Source: Lichenicola cladoniae (lineage in GTDB: Bacteria > Pseudomonadota > Alphaproteobacteria > Acetobacterales > Acetobacteraceae). From it: DNA of 64,000 nucleotides. The DNA lies in NCBI RefSeq assembly GCF_013201075.1, contig NZ_CP053708.1, forward strand, positions 4,717,501 to 4,781,500, written 5' to 3'. Positions 17,245 through 27,766 of the stretch are shown here, in pieces (position 1 is the first letter of the stretch; each line of letters begins with the position of its first letter). The translations under genes were made by a program, and so were the position numbers. Under the pieces are notes generated by a model. It was not told the origin of the DNA, made no database searches, and saw only the letters and a list, made by a program, of their open reading frames with translations.

Positions 17245-17616
17245 AAATAGGCAAGAGAAAGCCCGTTCTTGGGAGACATTCGATTTTGCACCAACGCTCT
17301 GGTCGGGTTGAAGGTCAGTCCCCGGCCTTGTAACGCCGCACCGTTTCCGCTCCTGCTCCCAAAAGCCACCTGAGATGGAACATGGATCAGTCAAAGTCTG
17401 GTTCTGTCGTGCCCTAGCTTCGCCTACCAGCATCCAGCGCTGTACGAAGCCATGGTCACGATGCCAATCGGCCTGCGTTTCGCAGAGGCTGAAACACCAC
17501 CGGTCCAGCGTGGGCGCTCCAACCTCATAGGGCTGATGGGCCCCCGGTCGGCGGCAAAACGTTCAAGCAATCCCAAGGCAGGCGTCGTCCTGTCGCGGCT
17601 ATCGGGAGAAGACACC
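17245..17616 (+). pseudogene. Probable TetR C-terminal relic in a non-coding stretch
   Basis: Most of this stretch holds no gene. In the frame running into the next gene, about 17410-17515 reads SFAYQHPALYEAMVTMP then GLRFAEAETPP, which resembles the C-terminal (WHG-type) domain of TetR regulators, where a Pro-x-x-Tyr-x-x-Met motif is typical. No HTH is present. I take it as a small remnant of a regulator that probably preceded the DUF3291-like gene; family assignment is tentative. Confidence 0.35.
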
Positions 17617-18045
17617 ATGACCTTTGTCAGCGTCACCCGGCTGCGTATCCGCTCGGCTCGGTTCATGCCGCGTTTCGCGCTGTACGCACTCAACTCCTTG
17701 CGACAGTGCAAGCAGGCGCACGGGTTCCTGGAATGCTCCCTGCTGCAAGACCGTAAGCTCACGTTCTGGACCATGACGCTGTGGCGGGATCAGGCGGCCA
17801 TGCGTGCTTACATGACTGGCGGCGCGCACTTGAGGGCTATGCCAAAACTGCAGGAATAGTGCGACGAGGCAAGTGTCGTGCACTGGACGCAAGATGTTTC
17901 CACGCTGCCGGGTTGGGAAGGGGCGGATCAACGAATGCACACGCTTGGACGGCCATCCAAGGTGCGACATCCAAGCGTCGTCCACGCCAGCCTGGGCTTC
18001 GCTGCACCACGCATAACCGCAGCCGCCCCGATCAAGCCGATATAG
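17617..18045 (+). pseudogene. DUF3291/monooxygenase-like gene with an in-frame amber
   Basis: From the ATG at 17617 (GGGAGA ribosome-binding site) the text MTFVSVTRLRIRSARFMP, FLECSLL, TFWTMTLWRDQAAMRAY resembles DUF3291/antibiotic-biosynthesis-monooxygenase-like proteins. The frame stops at a TAG (17857-17859) after MPKLQE, but the next 62 codons continue naturally in the same frame (CDEASVVHWTQD, LPGWEGADQRMH, GRPSKVRHPS, HASLGFA) to a TAG at 18043-18045. The stop most likely replaces a Trp codon (TGG to TAG). The full product would be 142 residues. Broken gene, or a sequencing error. Confidence 0.7.
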
Positions 18046-18198
18046 CTGGACGACTGCTGTCGACGTCTAATTGTTCTTCGTCGCCTCTAACCCGGACAGG
18101 CATCTTACGGCTGTTGAAGCCGGATCAGCGCTTCCCTACCCTACCGGAAGGCAGCCTCTTGAAGGGCGTACAGGCCGGCCGTCTGCCCTTCCAGTTGT

Positions 18199-18942
18199 TC
18201 AGCTTGCTGAAGCCAGCGCTACGGCGTCTGCGCCAGCGGGTAAGCGGAATGGGCATGTTGGGTCGGTCGCCGCCCGCCAGACCGCTTCGGCCACGTCAAT
18301 CGACCGAGTGATCAAGCCTGGGTTTTCGAAATTCGCGAAGACGCCCTGGGCGATGGCAGAATAAGGTTCCGGAATGCCGTTCTGCATACGAGTTCGGGCG
18401 TTGTCGCCGAAGCTAGTCTCCGGAGCCAGTCCAGGAAGCACCAGGTTCACGCGCACGTTGAACTGCGCCACTTCCAGCGCGAGAGATTCCGAGAACGCGT
18501 TCACCGCAGCTTTGCTGGCTGTATAGACCGACAAAAGATGGAGCGGCTTCAGGGTCACGGTCGACGTGACATTGATGACGACCCCGGCGTTCCGCTCCCT
18601 GAACTGGGGCAGGACAGCCTGAATCATAGCCATCGTGCCGAAGGTGTTGGTCTCGAAGACGTCGCGGATCGTCTCCATCGACGTGCCTTCAAGGGCATTC
18701 AGCACTCCGACGCCCGCGTTGTTGACCAGGACGTCGATAGGCCCGGCCGTGTCTACGGACACGCGAATGCTTTCCGGGTCCGTGACATCGAGAGGCAGGA
18801 TCCGCAGCCGCTCGGACCGGGGCAGCAGATCTTCGCGCGGCGTGCGCATTGTCGCGATGACTGTCCACTCGCGATCGAGAAAATAGCGGGCAGTCTCCAG
18901 ACCGAATCCGGACGAACAACCGGTGATCAAGATGGTCTTCAT
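18199..18942 (-). CDS. SDR-family oxidoreductase
   Basis: A 247-residue classical SDR with TGCSSGFG (residues about 7-14), NNAGVGVLNA, the catalytic Ser in VTSTV and the YTASK catalytic pair. The short SDR resembles proteins annotated as ketoreductases acting on small carbonyls. The start at 18942 has a GGAG site eight bases upstream; the 383-residue frame overlaps the divergent AraC gene and is not real at its 5' end. It shares a 75-base promoter gap with the AraC regulator at 19018, which probably controls it. Confidence 0.88.
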   Translation of the reverse strand: MKTILITGCSSGFGLETARYFLDREWTVIATMRTPREDLLPRSERLRILPLDVTDPESIRVSVDTAGPIDVLVNNAGVGVLNALEGTSMETIRDVFETNTFGTMAMIQAVLPQFRERNAGVVINVTSTVTLKPLHLLSVYTASKAAVNAFSESLALEVAQFNVRVNLVLPGLAPETSFGDNARTRMQNGIPEPYSAIAQGVFANFENPGLITRSIDVAEAVWRAATDPTCPFRLPAGADAVALASAS

Positions 18943-19017
18943 GGGAGGCTCCTGTAGTTGTTCTACCAGACTAAAATAGGTATTGGCAGTCGGACGTGCT
19001 ACGATCGCAAGTCCGGA

Positions 19018-19944
19018 ATGTATGTCCCAGAGTCCAGATTGAGCGATCCGCTTGCCGAGATTGTTACCTTGCTCCAGCCGAGCGCCTCGTTCTCGAAGGT
19101 TGTCGAAGGCGCGGGCCAGTGGCGGGTCAGCCGCGTGGAGGCGGGGCGTCCGTTCTACTCCGTGATCCTGGGCGGTTCGCTGCGCCTTGCAGTTTATGGA
19201 CACGAGGAGATGACCCTCGAGACGGGCGACTTCGTTCTGATCCCGGCCGCGTATGACTTCACGATGTCCAGCCTCGAACCGGTGACTGTGAAGGATGCCG
19301 GGACATATCCGATAGAGTTGACGCCGGGACAGTTCCGGATCGGTTGCCAAGACGGACCGCCTGATGTTCGAGCGCTCATTGGCTATTGCGTGTTCGGCTC
19401 GTCAGACGCGTCCCTGCTGGTGTCCCTCCTTCCGCAGCTCATCCACGTTCGCGGCGAGAGCAGGTTAGCGACCCTCGTGCAACTCGTGGATGAGGAGTCC
19501 AGGCAAAGGCGCCCTGGCCGAGACGTCATTCTGGCGCATCTGCTCGAGGTCATCCTCATCGAGGCACTCCGCTCCACCAAGGGGCCTGGGACATCGCCGG
19601 GGCTGGTGCGGGGGCTTGGCGACGAACGTCTCGCCACCGCTCTGCGGCTCATGCACGAACGGCCTACCCATCCTTGGACGGTCGCGGAGTTGGCAAGGAA
19701 GACGGCGCTTTCCAGATCGACATTCTTCGAGCGGTTCAGACGGGCGGTGGGCGTCGCCCCGATGGAGTATCTGCTCCATTGGCGGATGGCCCTGGCGAAG
19801 GATCTGCTGCGGCGGGAAGGCGGTGGCGTCGCCGAAGTGGCGCAAAGCGTGGGGTACAGCTCCGCAAGCACGTTCAGCGTCGCGTTCGCTCGCCACGTCG
19901 GCTTGCCGCCCATGCGATATGCGCGCGAGCAACGGGATGCCTGA
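19018..19944 (+). CDS. AraC-family transcriptional regulator
   Basis: A 308-residue regulator with an N-terminal cupin sensor (about 15-180; VILGGSLRLAVYG, LETGDFVLIPAAYDF) and a C-terminal double HTH (about 205-305; WTVAELARKTALSRSTFFERF and VAEVAQSVGYSSASTFSVAF). The start at 19018 (MYVPESRLSDP) fits the usual cupin_6/AraC_N start; the frame from 18958 adds 20 unlikely residues into the promoter gap. Divergent from the SDR gene. Confidence 0.9.
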   Translation: MYVPESRLSDPLAEIVTLLQPSASFSKVVEGAGQWRVSRVEAGRPFYSVILGGSLRLAVYGHEEMTLETGDFVLIPAAYDFTMSSLEPVTVKDAGTYPIELTPGQFRIGCQDGPPDVRALIGYCVFGSSDASLLVSLLPQLIHVRGESRLATLVQLVDEESRQRRPGRDVILAHLLEVILIEALRSTKGPGTSPGLVRGLGDERLATALRLMHERPTHPWTVAELARKTALSRSTFFERFRRAVGVAPMEYLLHWRMALAKDLLRREGGGVAEVAQSVGYSSASTFSVAFARHVGLPPMRYAREQRDA

Positions 19945-20538
19945 TGCACCTTGTGACCTGAGTAAGCGCGATGTTCGGGCAGTGCGAGCAAGTCCGGCAT
20001 GATCGAGAAGGCAAGCAAGGCAATGACTTTAGGCGACCTCAATTTCGCGTCCATCGCGTAACCTCGGAGCGCATGCCGTAAACCATGCTGAGAAGACTGC
20101 GATGAGCAGAAAGATGCCGACGATCGTCGACTTCAGACCTATGAGATTACCGATCAATCCTGCAGCCAGCGATCCTACAGTCGCTGCGCCGTAAGTCACC
20201 GCTCCATAGAGCGATGCCAATGCACCTTGACGGGCGGGCTCGCTCCCCTTGGTCAGCACCACCAGTGACAACCGATAGGCGAGCCCTGTGCCGAAGCCCA
20301 GGACAGGGAAGCCGAGCAGCGCCACCAGCGGGTGCCCGATCGCAACCCCAACAGGAACCAGCACTGCCCCGGCAACCATTGCAGACAAGCCCGAAACCCA
20401 GGGCGCGATGCGGTGGCTGTGACAACGAATTTTGGCCCAGTTGTGCTGATGAATTCTGGCCCACCTCCCGGTGTTTGACGTGCTGGTCCTGGCCGCGGCC
20501 AGGACCAGCACGTCGGTCGTCTTCTTGGGTTCGCGGTG

Positions 20539-21303
20539 TCAGGGCTTGGGCGCTTTGCGCTGTGCCGTCGTACGGCGGAACCGATAGGAGTCTGTGCCGG
20601 TCGTGATGATGTGCGCGCGGTCAGTCAGGCGATCGATCAGCGCCTTGCACAGACGCGGGTTGGGGATGACCTGTGACCATTCGGAGAATGGCAGGTTGGT
20701 TGTGACGATCACCGCCGCCTTCTCCGCCCTGTCGGCGATGACCTGGAACATCAGCTCGCAAGCGGTTTCGGCGAGCGGCACGTAGCCCAGTTCGTCGATG
20801 CAGATCAGGTCCAGCCGCTCCCAACGACCCAGCGCGCGGCTGAGCTGGTTGGCGTGCGCCGCCTCGGCCAGCTCGTTGACCAATGCCGTTGCCGTGGTGA
20901 ACCGGACCCGTCGCCGCTGCCGGCAGGCGGCCACGCACAAGCCCGTCGCCAGATGGGTCTTTCCCGTGCCGGCATCGCCGACCAGCAGGATCGGCTCTGC
21001 CCTGGTTATGTAGTCGCCTTCGGCCAATGTCCGCAGTTGAGTGGCGGCAACCCCGGAGCGGTCGAATTCGAACGCGTCGAGGGTTTTCATGCGCGGCAGT
21101 CTGGCCTCGTGCAGCAGCCGCGCAATCGCCCGGCTCTCGCGCTCCTCCATCTCGGCGGCCAGCAGCGCCTCGAGGTAGCCGATGTGGGAGTGTCCCTCGC
21201 GGGTGGCGGCGTCTGCCAGCCGCGCGAACTGGCCGCCGATCGTCGGCATGCGCAGCGCCTTGCAGTGCTGCCGGATGGCTTGGTCCTGGAGGTCGGCCAT
21301 CAT
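20539..21303 (-). CDS. istB: IS21 helper ATPase IstB
   Basis: A 254-residue AAA+ ATPase related to DnaA/DnaC that assembles on target DNA and stimulates the transposase. Walker A is GDAGTGKTH (about residues 109-117), Walker B is [12 protein letters not shown], sensor-1 region is [12 protein letters not shown]. The start overlaps the istA stop by four bases (ATGA-type overlap), so translation is coupled. Confidence 0.95.
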   Translation of the reverse strand: MMADLQDQAIRQHCKALRMPTIGGQFARLADAATREGHSHIGYLEALLAAEMEERESRAIARLLHEARLPRMKTLDAFEFDRSGVAATQLRTLAEGDYITRAEPILLVGDAGTGKTHLATGLCVAACRQRRRVRFTTATALVNELAEAAHANQLSRALGRWERLDLICIDELGYVPLAETACELMFQVIADRAEKAAVIVTTNLPFSEWSQVIPNPRLCKALIDRLTDRAHIITTGTDSYRFRRTTAQRKAPKP

Positions 21304-22841
21304 GCCGTGCCCGCGCAGGGCGCCGAGAGCAGCACGTCATACTCGGCCATCGTCGGCATCGGCCGGTCGTAACGGGCCAGTTCGCCAACATCGACCGCAC
21401 AGGGTTGGCCTTTGCGCAGCGCTGCTTCTGTCAGCAGATAACGCACCGCCGCCACGTCACAGGCCCCAAGCGACACCGCCGCGGTGACCGCGACGCGCAG
21501 CTTGTCGTGGCCGAACTCCTGCCCCAGCGCCACGACCGCCACCATGGCGCGGGTGCCATTCTGTTTGCCGTGCCTGGCCAGCAGCCGCTCCCAGAGTTCG
21601 TCGTAGCAGGCGGGCCAGCGACCGGCCGCGCGCCATTGTGCCAGCGGCTTGGAGCCTGCAAAGGCGCCTGGCTTGTGGCTCAGCACGTCCAGGTAATGCT
21701 CAAGGTCCAGCACCTGCTGGCGACGGCTGTGGCAGCGCTCGTGCCGTGCAACCCGGCGGCCGGCGTGCCAGATTTCGACGTGCAGCGGATATACGCGTGC
21801 TTCCACCCGCGTGCCCGCGCGGAGCGGCACCGAGTAGGCGTTGGTCTTGACCATCACGCAGCCCTGCTTGTCGACCAGAGGTGTCGTCACGTCCGCTAGA
21901 TCGAATCCTTCGGGCACACGCGCCAGAAGATGCGGGCGCTCCGCCGCCATGGCGATGCCGACAGGCTCCGTGCGGCCATCCAGGATCCGCGCCTCGTCGT
22001 GACGGCACCCGGTCAGCAACAGCGCATTCAGGGCGTCCAGGTCGGCAACATGGGGCACCGGGACAAGGTGGTTGCGGCGGAAGTAGCCGCCCTCTCCCTC
22101 GATGCCGCCTTTCTCATGACCCTCGCCGGGCGTGCAGAACTCCGCCTGGAAACGCCAATGCGAACGGAACGCCACGAACCGGACCGTCTCCTCCCGCCGG
22201 TAGCCCCGCAGGATTTTGCGCACCGCGCTGGCCAGATTGTCGTAACGCAGCAGCCGGAACACGCCGCCGAAATAATCGAACGCATGCTCGTGCGCTTCGA
22301 GAAACGCCTGTTGCGTCGCATGCAGATACGCCCGGTGGAACGCCGCCCCGCTAGCCATCGAGCGCATCGCGAACACCTGCACCCTGGTCCGCTCGTCGCC
22401 CAGATCGACCCAGGCCTCATACCAATCCACCTGGGCCTCGACGCCCACGGCGTAGCTCTGCGGCACGAACGTCTCGCGCCGGACCAGGCCCAGGGCCCGT
22501 TTGCGGGACCGAACATGGTTGCGCACGGTAGACTCCGCGACAGCCGCGTCCGGAAACTCGGTCAGGATCCGGCGGTAGATGCGCCGTGCCGTATGCCGCT
22601 GCTTGCGCGGCGCACGTCGATCCTCGTCCAGCACCTGATCGATGAACGCCATGACCAGGCCGAGTTTTGGCTGCGCTCGCGCCGGGTAGCGATGCGCCGG
22701 CGGCACCGCACCGACGATCGCCTGCCGCACCATCCGTCGATGAACCCCGAACTTGGCCGCCACACCGGCAATCGTGCCGACGCCAAATTCATGCTCCTGA
22801 CGCAGCTGCTCGAACAATTCCACTCTGGCTTTCCAATCCAC
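21300..22841 (-). CDS. istA: IS21 transposase IstA
   Basis: A 513-residue transposase. An N-terminal HTH ([17 protein letters not shown]) is followed by the DDE core: the first Asp in [14 protein letters not shown], the second in [12 protein letters not shown] and the Glu in [17 protein letters not shown]. The C-terminal half has the Mu-transposase-like domain ([19 protein letters not shown]). Full length with no lesion, so the element may be mobile. Confidence 0.95.
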   Translation of the reverse strand: MDWKARVELFEQLRQEHEFGVGTIAGVAAKFGVHRRMVRQAIVGAVPPAHRYPARAQPKLGLVMAFIDQVLDEDRRAPRKQRHTARRIYRRILTEFPDAAVAESTVRNHVRSRKRALGLVRRETFVPQSYAVGVEAQVDWYEAWVDLGDERTRVQVFAMRSMASGAAFHRAYLHATQQAFLEAHEHAFDYFGGVFRLLRYDNLASAVRKILRGYRREETVRFVAFRSHWRFQAEFCTPGEGHEKGGIEGEGGYFRRNHLVPVPHVADLDALNALLLTGCRHDEARILDGRTEPVGIAMAAERPHLLARVPEGFDLADVTTPLVDKQGCVMVKTNAYSVPLRAGTRVEARVYPLHVEIWHAGRRVARHERCHSRRQQVLDLEHYLDVLSHKPGAFAGSKPLAQWRAAGRWPACYDELWERLLARHGKQNGTRAMVAVVALGQEFGHDKLRVAVTAAVSLGACDVAAVRYLLTEAALRKGQPCAVDVGELARYDRPMPTMAEYDVLLSAPCAGTA

Positions 22842-23876
22842 TCCGAGCCTCCTGGCAGAACCAGGATGACCGTAGGTTGAGGGACGGAAGGTGGGCCAAA
22901 ATCCGTCAGCACTCTGGGCCAGAATTCGCTAGCAGAGCCATGCGGGCCAGGCGCGCGCTGAAGATCTGCGCAAGTGAACTGCTCAACAGGTAAGCAACGA
23001 TCCCGATCGCGATGATTGATCCGGGGCCATCCATGTCCGCGAAGAAGCTCGGCAACAGCGAGAGCGCGAGGCTGATTGTCACCCAAGACAGGCTGCCAAG
23101 TGCCAAGGGGATCCATTGCTGGCGAATGACTGGTGCGATGCTGCGCAGCGTGACCGAACCATGTGCTGTCAGGGTCGCCCGGTTCATATCCCGGTTTCGA
23201 ACGAGGACGGGGACGAGGATAACGAGAAGGACGAGGCTGATGACTGTATGGCCGAGAAATGTGACGGCCGCAGCATTGTGTCCGAAGGCGAGGATGCAGA
23301 TTTCCGTCAGTGAAGTGCCGACGACGGCTCCGGCAAGATTACCGGTCGCCGAGATCGCACGCCCGCGAGCGCCGAAGGCCGTGACAACCAGAGCCGAGGC
23401 CGATCCCGTCCCGAACCCGCCTGCAAGGCCCGTCAGGGCGCGGCCAATCATCAGGCCTGGGAGTGCTTGCCGTCGCGAGCACGGCGTCGCCAAGCATCAC
23501 CACTGCTAGAGCAACGCAAAGGAACAGCGGCGACCATCGCACCAGTCGCGGCTGCGATAGCACCAGCAGGACGATGCAGAGCACGCCCACGTAGCACACC
23601 ATCGTCATGCTGATCTCGAGCGGGTCGAGCCTGAGGGTCTGCCGGAAGATCGGCAGCAGCGGGTGCATCGCATTCGAGGAGACGAGCAGGTTGGCGAAGG
23701 CCAAGGCGGCCAGAACGCCTTGCGCGGAACGCAAGGGAAGACGGGCGGGCTGCGCGTCAAGCCGTATAGATGCTGCCGAAAGATTGCTCATGCGATGGTC
23801 TCGCGCGTCATACCAAGCATGGAGCAAGCAACAGGCGACAGGGTCTTGTCCTTCATACTGCAGAGCTTAGCATCTT

Positions 23877-24070
23877 GCCGCCGCACCTGGGTTCCCCACC
23901 GCGATCATATGGCAGAAGTCGATTAACGCCCTGGTTCTGGAAGACGGCAAGTGGCGGGAGGGATGGTAGGCGTGCAGCGGAAACGTCTCGTCCGGCCAAC
24001 GGGGGAAGAGCTCAACGAGCGCTCCGCTGGTGAGCATTGCCTCGCTGCCGCTCCCCTTGGCAGCTCGAGT
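23877..24070 (-). pseudogene. LysR effector-domain tail relic
   Basis: On the minus strand this stretch reads EAMLTSGALVELFPRWPDE, then FPLHAYHPSRHLPSSRTRA, then LIDFCHMIA before a TAA. That is the C-terminus of a LysR regulator; the PSRHLP-x-x-R-x-R-A-(F/L)-I-D-F end is characteristic. No HTH or earlier effector text is found upstream (towards 24232), so only the last about 60 codons survive. It lies just upstream of the broken MFS gene in the same orientation. Confidence 0.65.
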
Positions 24071-24232
24071 AGTTGTTGAAATAACACAGATGGTAATGAG
24101 CTCTTAACGCAACGAGATGGATGACCAGCTTTAAGCTCATCAGTGTGACTAGAGCGATGCAGCAAAGCTGCGTCTCGCAACGGCAGACAATGTGATCATC
24201 ATCACTAAGCTAAGAATGTGTCCCTGCTCACA
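24071..24232. other. Non-coding spacer at the island edge
   Basis: About 160 bases between the LysR relic and the dnaE2 stop. No gene, repeat or clear terminator. This is where the decayed island meets the SOS operon. Confidence 0.3.
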
Positions 24233-27200
24233 CTACCGAAAATCGCGCGTCGGCACCTTGATGCCTGACCTGATGTGCAGGTCAGGCACATAGATGTCGC
24301 GTATTTTTCGCCCGCCCGGGCCAGCTCCGGGCCCATCGCGTGGATCACGCGCCGCCGGATGCGTCACCACATCACCTCGGCCATGCTCGATCGGGAACGG
24401 GTCGTCCTGGTCACCCACCGACCGCAACAGTTGGGACAGATCTTCCAGGTGATCCGTCACGACGTGCACCACCTCGCCTTCACGCTGCACCTTACCGTGG
24501 CAGGCGATCATCCCCGCCGACAGCACCAAGCGACGTTGCTTCTCGAAACGGTCCGGCCACAGGACCAGGTTGGCCACGCCGGTCTCGTCCTCGATGGTGA
24601 TGAACATGACCCCCTTCGCCGACCCCGGCTTCTGTCGCACCAGCACGATCCCCGGCACGATGATGCGGCGACCGTCGCGCGTGTTGCGCAGGTCGGCACA
24701 GCAGATCATCCGTTTGGCCTGTAGCATCGGCCGGATGAACGACACTGGATGGCTGCGGAGACTCAGCCCAAGGCTTCGGTAATCCTCCACCACCTCGCGT
24801 CCATCGCGCATCGGCACCATGACAACCGGAGGCTCGACAAGCTCGGGTCGCGGTCGGCGCTCGATATCTGCTGCTGCGAAAAGCGGCAGGGCGGTGTCGA
24901 CCAGCCCCTTCACCTGCCACAGCGCCTGGCGCCGATCGAGCCCAAGGCTCTGGAACGCATCCGCTTCCGCCAGCCGTTCGAGTGCTGCCGCCGGGATGTC
25001 CGCGCGACGCCAGATCTCCTCGACGCTGGCGTAGGGCACGTCGCCTCGGTTTGCGACGAGCTGCGCTCCATCCTGGTTGGCCAACCCCTTTGCCAGACGC
25101 AGGCCAAGCCGCACCGCCATCCCCGGCCCGTTGTCCCGCCGCGGCTCCAGCGTGCAGTCCCAGCGTGACGCATTGACGCAGACCGGCCTGACCTCAACGC
25201 CATGTTCGCGTGCATCCCGCACCACCTGCGCCGGGGCATAGAACCCCATCGGCTGGCTGTTCAGCAGGGCTGTGCAGAACACGTCCGGGTGGTGGCACTT
25301 CATCCAGCTGCTGGCGTAGGCGATCAGCGCGAAGCTGGCGGCGTGGCTCTCCGGAAACCCATACGAGCCGAAGCCCTCGAGCTGGCTAAAGGTGCGCTCG
25401 GCATAGCTGCGTTCGTAATCCTTGCCGACCATCCCCTCGATCAGCTTGTCCTTGAAGTGGCTGACGCCGCCGGTGAACTTGAAGGTCGCCATCGACCGCC
25501 GCAACTGGTCGGCCTCGCCCGGCGTGAAGCCCGCGCACTGGATCGCGACCTGCATCGCCTGCTCCTGGAACAGCGGGATGCCCAGCGTCTTGCCCAGCAC
25601 GCGACGCAGCTCCTCCTTGGGATACTCGACCGGTTCCTTGCCCTCACGACGGCGCAGGTACGGATGCACCATGTCGCCCTGGATCGGGCCCGGGCGCACG
25701 ATTGCGACCTGCACCACCAGGTCGTAGAACGTCACCGGCTTCAGCCGCGGCAGCATGGACATCTGCGCTCGGCTCTCGATCTGGAAGGTGCCGAGCGTGT
25801 CCGCCTTGCGGATCATCGCGTAGGTGGCCGGATCCTCGGCCGGGATGGTGGCGACGTCCATCGTCACGCCGTGATGCTCCTGCAGCAGCTCGAACGAGCG
25901 GCGCATGCAGCCGAGCATGCCGAGGCCGAGCACATCGACCTTCATGAACTTGAGCGCGTCGATGTCGTCCTTGTCCCACTCGATCACCTGCCGGTCGGCC
26001 ATCGCAGCAGGCTCGATCGGCACCAGATCGTCGAGCCGGTCCTGGGTCAGCACGAAACCGCCGGGGTGCGTTCCCAACTGGCGTGGAAAGCCGACCAGCT
26101 CCTGCGCGAGCTGCAAGGTCAGCCGCAGACGTCGATCCGCCATGTTCAGGTTCAGCTCGGCGACATGTTCCTCGGTCACGCCATCCCGCGACCAGCTTGA
26201 AACCTGGCTGGCCAGTGCGGCAGTCACATCCTCCGTCAGCCCCATGACCTTGCCGACGTCACGGACGGCACCCCGGGAGCGGAAGCGCATGACGGTGCAG
26301 CACAGCGCCGCCCGGTCGCGGCCGTAGCGCTGGTAGACCCACTGGATCACCTCCTCGCGGCGCTCGCTCTCGAAGTCGACGTCGATGTCCGGCGGCTCGC
26401 GCCGCTCGGCCGAGATGAAGCGCTCGAACAGCAGCCCACTCCGGACCGGGTCGATCGAGGTGATGCCGAGCACATAGCAGACCGCCGAGTTGGCCGCCGA
26501 TCCGCGGCCCTGGCACAGGATCTCCTTGGAGCGCGCATAACGAACGATGCTATTCACCGTCAGGAAGTACGACGCGTAGTCGAGCCCGGCGATCAGATCG
26601 AGCTCGTGCCGCAGCTGCTTCGCGACATCCCCCGGCAGGCCGTCCGGATAGTGCAACGGGATGCTGTCACGCACCGCCCGCTCCAGCGCTCGCTGCGGTG
26701 TCTCGCCCGGCACGTCGGCCTCGTCCGGATACTGGTAGCGCAGCTCCGCCAAGCTGAAGGTGCAGCGCCGGGCGATCTCCACCGTTCGCTGCAGGGCCTC
26801 GGGATAGGCTCCGAACAGGCGCCACATCTCAACAGGGCTTTTGAGATGGCGGTCGGCAAACCGCTCCTTGCGGAAGCCTGCCTCATCGATGGTGCAGCCC
26901 TCGCGGATGCAGGTCACCACGTCCTGCAGGATGCGACGGTCCGGCGCGTGGAACAGCACGTCGCCGGTGACCACGGTCGGAATGCGGGCAGCCTGGGCGA
27001 GATCGTGCAATCGCCGCAGCCGGACGGCATCGCCCGGGCGACGGCGGAGTGTCAGCGATAGATAGCAACGGTCGCCGAAATTCTCGCGCATCCTGCGGAG
27101 CTCGCTCTCCAGGCGGGCGTCGGCTTTGTCGGGGAGCAGGATCAGCAGCAGCCCTTCGCCAAGGGACACGAGATCCTTCCAGGTGATGTCGAAGCCGCCT

Positions 27201-27505
27201 TTTCCGGCCCGGCCTTTTCCCAGCGTCAGCAGGCGGCACAGCCGGGAGTAGGCGGCCCGGTCGGTCGGGTAGACGAGCAACGGCAGCCCGTCGCGTAGCT
27301 CCAGGCGGCAGCCGACGATCAGCGGAATACCCACCTCCTCGGCACGCGCATGCGCGCGAGCAATCCCTGCCAGGGTGTTGTGGTCGGTGATGGCGATCGC
27401 TTCGAGGCCGAGTTCCTTGGCGGCCAGGAACAGCTCCTCGACGTGACTGGCACCGCGCAGGAACGAATAGTTCGAGGTGGCCTGCAGCTCGACGTAGTCG
27501 GGCAT
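24233..27505 (-). CDS. dnaE2: Error-prone DNA polymerase DnaE2 (ImuC)
   Basis: A 1090-residue C-family polymerase subunit, the replicative member of the SOS mutasome used for lesion bypass. The N-terminal PHP domain (about 1-270) reads [12 protein letters not shown] and [17 protein letters not shown]. The palm carries the acidic [15 protein letters not shown] motif near residue 385. The C-terminal OB fold (about 965-1050; [16 protein letters not shown]) is followed by the short tail [18 protein letters not shown]. Length and order are those of DnaE2. Last gene of imuA-imuB-(small ORF)-dnaE2, so it should be LexA controlled. A relic of a second dnaE2 end lies at 13640-13835. Confidence 0.97.
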   Translation of the reverse strand: MPDYVELQATSNYSFLRGASHVEELFLAAKELGLEAIAITDHNTLAGIARAHARAEEVGIPLIVGCRLELRDGLPLLVYPTDRAAYSRLCRLLTLGKGRAGKGGFDITWKDLVSLGEGLLLILLPDKADARLESELRRMRENFGDRCYLSLTLRRRPGDAVRLRRLHDLAQAARIPTVVTGDVLFHAPDRRILQDVVTCIREGCTIDEAGFRKERFADRHLKSPVEMWRLFGAYPEALQRTVEIARRCTFSLAELRYQYPDEADVPGETPQRALERAVRDSIPLHYPDGLPGDVAKQLRHELDLIAGLDYASYFLTVNSIVRYARSKEILCQGRGSAANSAVCYVLGITSIDPVRSGLLFERFISAERREPPDIDVDFESERREEVIQWVYQRYGRDRAALCCTVMRFRSRGAVRDVGKVMGLTEDVTAALASQVSSWSRDGVTEEHVAELNLNMADRRLRLTLQLAQELVGFPRQLGTHPGGFVLTQDRLDDLVPIEPAAMADRQVIEWDKDDIDALKFMKVDVLGLGMLGCMRRSFELLQEHHGVTMDVATIPAEDPATYAMIRKADTLGTFQIESRAQMSMLPRLKPVTFYDLVVQVAIVRPGPIQGDMVHPYLRRREGKEPVEYPKEELRRVLGKTLGIPLFQEQAMQVAIQCAGFTPGEADQLRRSMATFKFTGGVSHFKDKLIEGMVGKDYERSYAERTFSQLEGFGSYGFPESHAASFALIAYASSWMKCHHPDVFCTALLNSQPMGFYAPAQVVRDAREHGVEVRPVCVNASRWDCTLEPRRDNGPGMAVRLGLRLAKGLANQDGAQLVANRGDVPYASVEEIWRRADIPAAALERLAEADAFQSLGLDRRQALWQVKGLVDTALPLFAAADIERRPRPELVEPPVVMVPMRDGREVVEDYRSLGLSLRSHPVSFIRPMLQAKRMICCADLRNTRDGRRIIVPGIVLVRQKPGSAKGVMFITIEDETGVANLVLWPDRFEKQRRLVLSAGMIACHGKVQREGEVVHVVTDHLEDLSQLLRSVGDQDDPFPIEHGRGDVVTHPAARDPRDGPGAGPGGRKIRDIYVPDLHIRSGIKVPTRDFR

Positions 27506-27514
27506 GAGCGTTGC

Positions 27515-27754
27515 TCAGTCCGAGTTCGGGTGCCGGTGCCGACTGGTCGACGGTGCCGTCGCGCCCGGTCGTTTCATCAGGACGTAGCCCGATCGTTCGA
27601 GGTGCTGGACCAGCCGCTCGGCGGTAATGCGCGCCATGGCATCATCGGCATGGCGCACCCGTTTCCGGCCGTCGAAGCGCAGCGCGAATGAAAGGCTCTG
27701 CTCGATTTCCTCGTGGCTCGCGAGGCGCAGGTTGAGTTTGTCGTCGTCGCTCAT
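27515..27754 (-). CDS. Small conserved-looking protein in the mutasome operon
   Basis: A 79-residue basic protein (MSDDDKLNLRLAS, LSFALRFDGRKRVR, AERLVQHLERSGYVLMKRP) encoded between imuB and dnaE2. The spacing is tight: its ATG at 27754 is 13 bases beyond the imuB stop (a GTG at 27766 would make the genes nearly abut), and its stop is nine bases before dnaE2. The composition is natural. I recall similar short LNLRLAS-FALRF-GRKR proteins in alphaproteobacterial genomes but know of no assigned function. Co-transcription suggests an SOS-linked role or a translational spacer; that is inference. Confidence 0.7.
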   Translation of the reverse strand: MSDDDKLNLRLASHEEIEQSLSFALRFDGRKRVRHADDAMARITAERLVQHLERSGYVLMKRPGATAPSTSRHRHPNSD

Positions 27755-27766
27755 CGCATCACGCAC

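Larger units (their letters stand above)
20414..22940 (-). mobile_element. IS21-family insertion sequence (2527 bp)
   Basis: TG...CA ends. The terminal inverted repeats share TGGCT at the tip and, further in, CGAATT-TGGCCCAG; inside each end a second copy of the GAATT/GATTT-TGGCCCA motif is seen, like the multiple transposase sites of IS21 elements. The 5-bp target duplication is TGCGG (20409-20413 and 22941-22945). Carries istA and istB. Removing it restores the MFS text FSARLARIAPWVSG exactly in frame. Confidence 0.95.
20029..23791 (-). pseudogene. MFS transporter split by IS21 and frameshifted
   Basis: A 12-TM-type major facilitator (Arabinose-efflux-like). The N-terminal part starts at the ATG 23791 (MSNLSAASIRLDA, then LAALAFANLL). 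Near 23465 the reading frame shifts between AVLATAS and LPGLMIGRALTGLAGG. At 22946 the text (FSARLAR) is cut by the IS21 element and resumes at 20413 as IAPWVSGLSAM to the stop at 20029. Without the element and one duplication copy the gene is 1231 bases, that is 410 codons plus one base, so a single extra base explains the frameshift. Two independent lesions mean the gene is dead. Confidence 0.9.
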
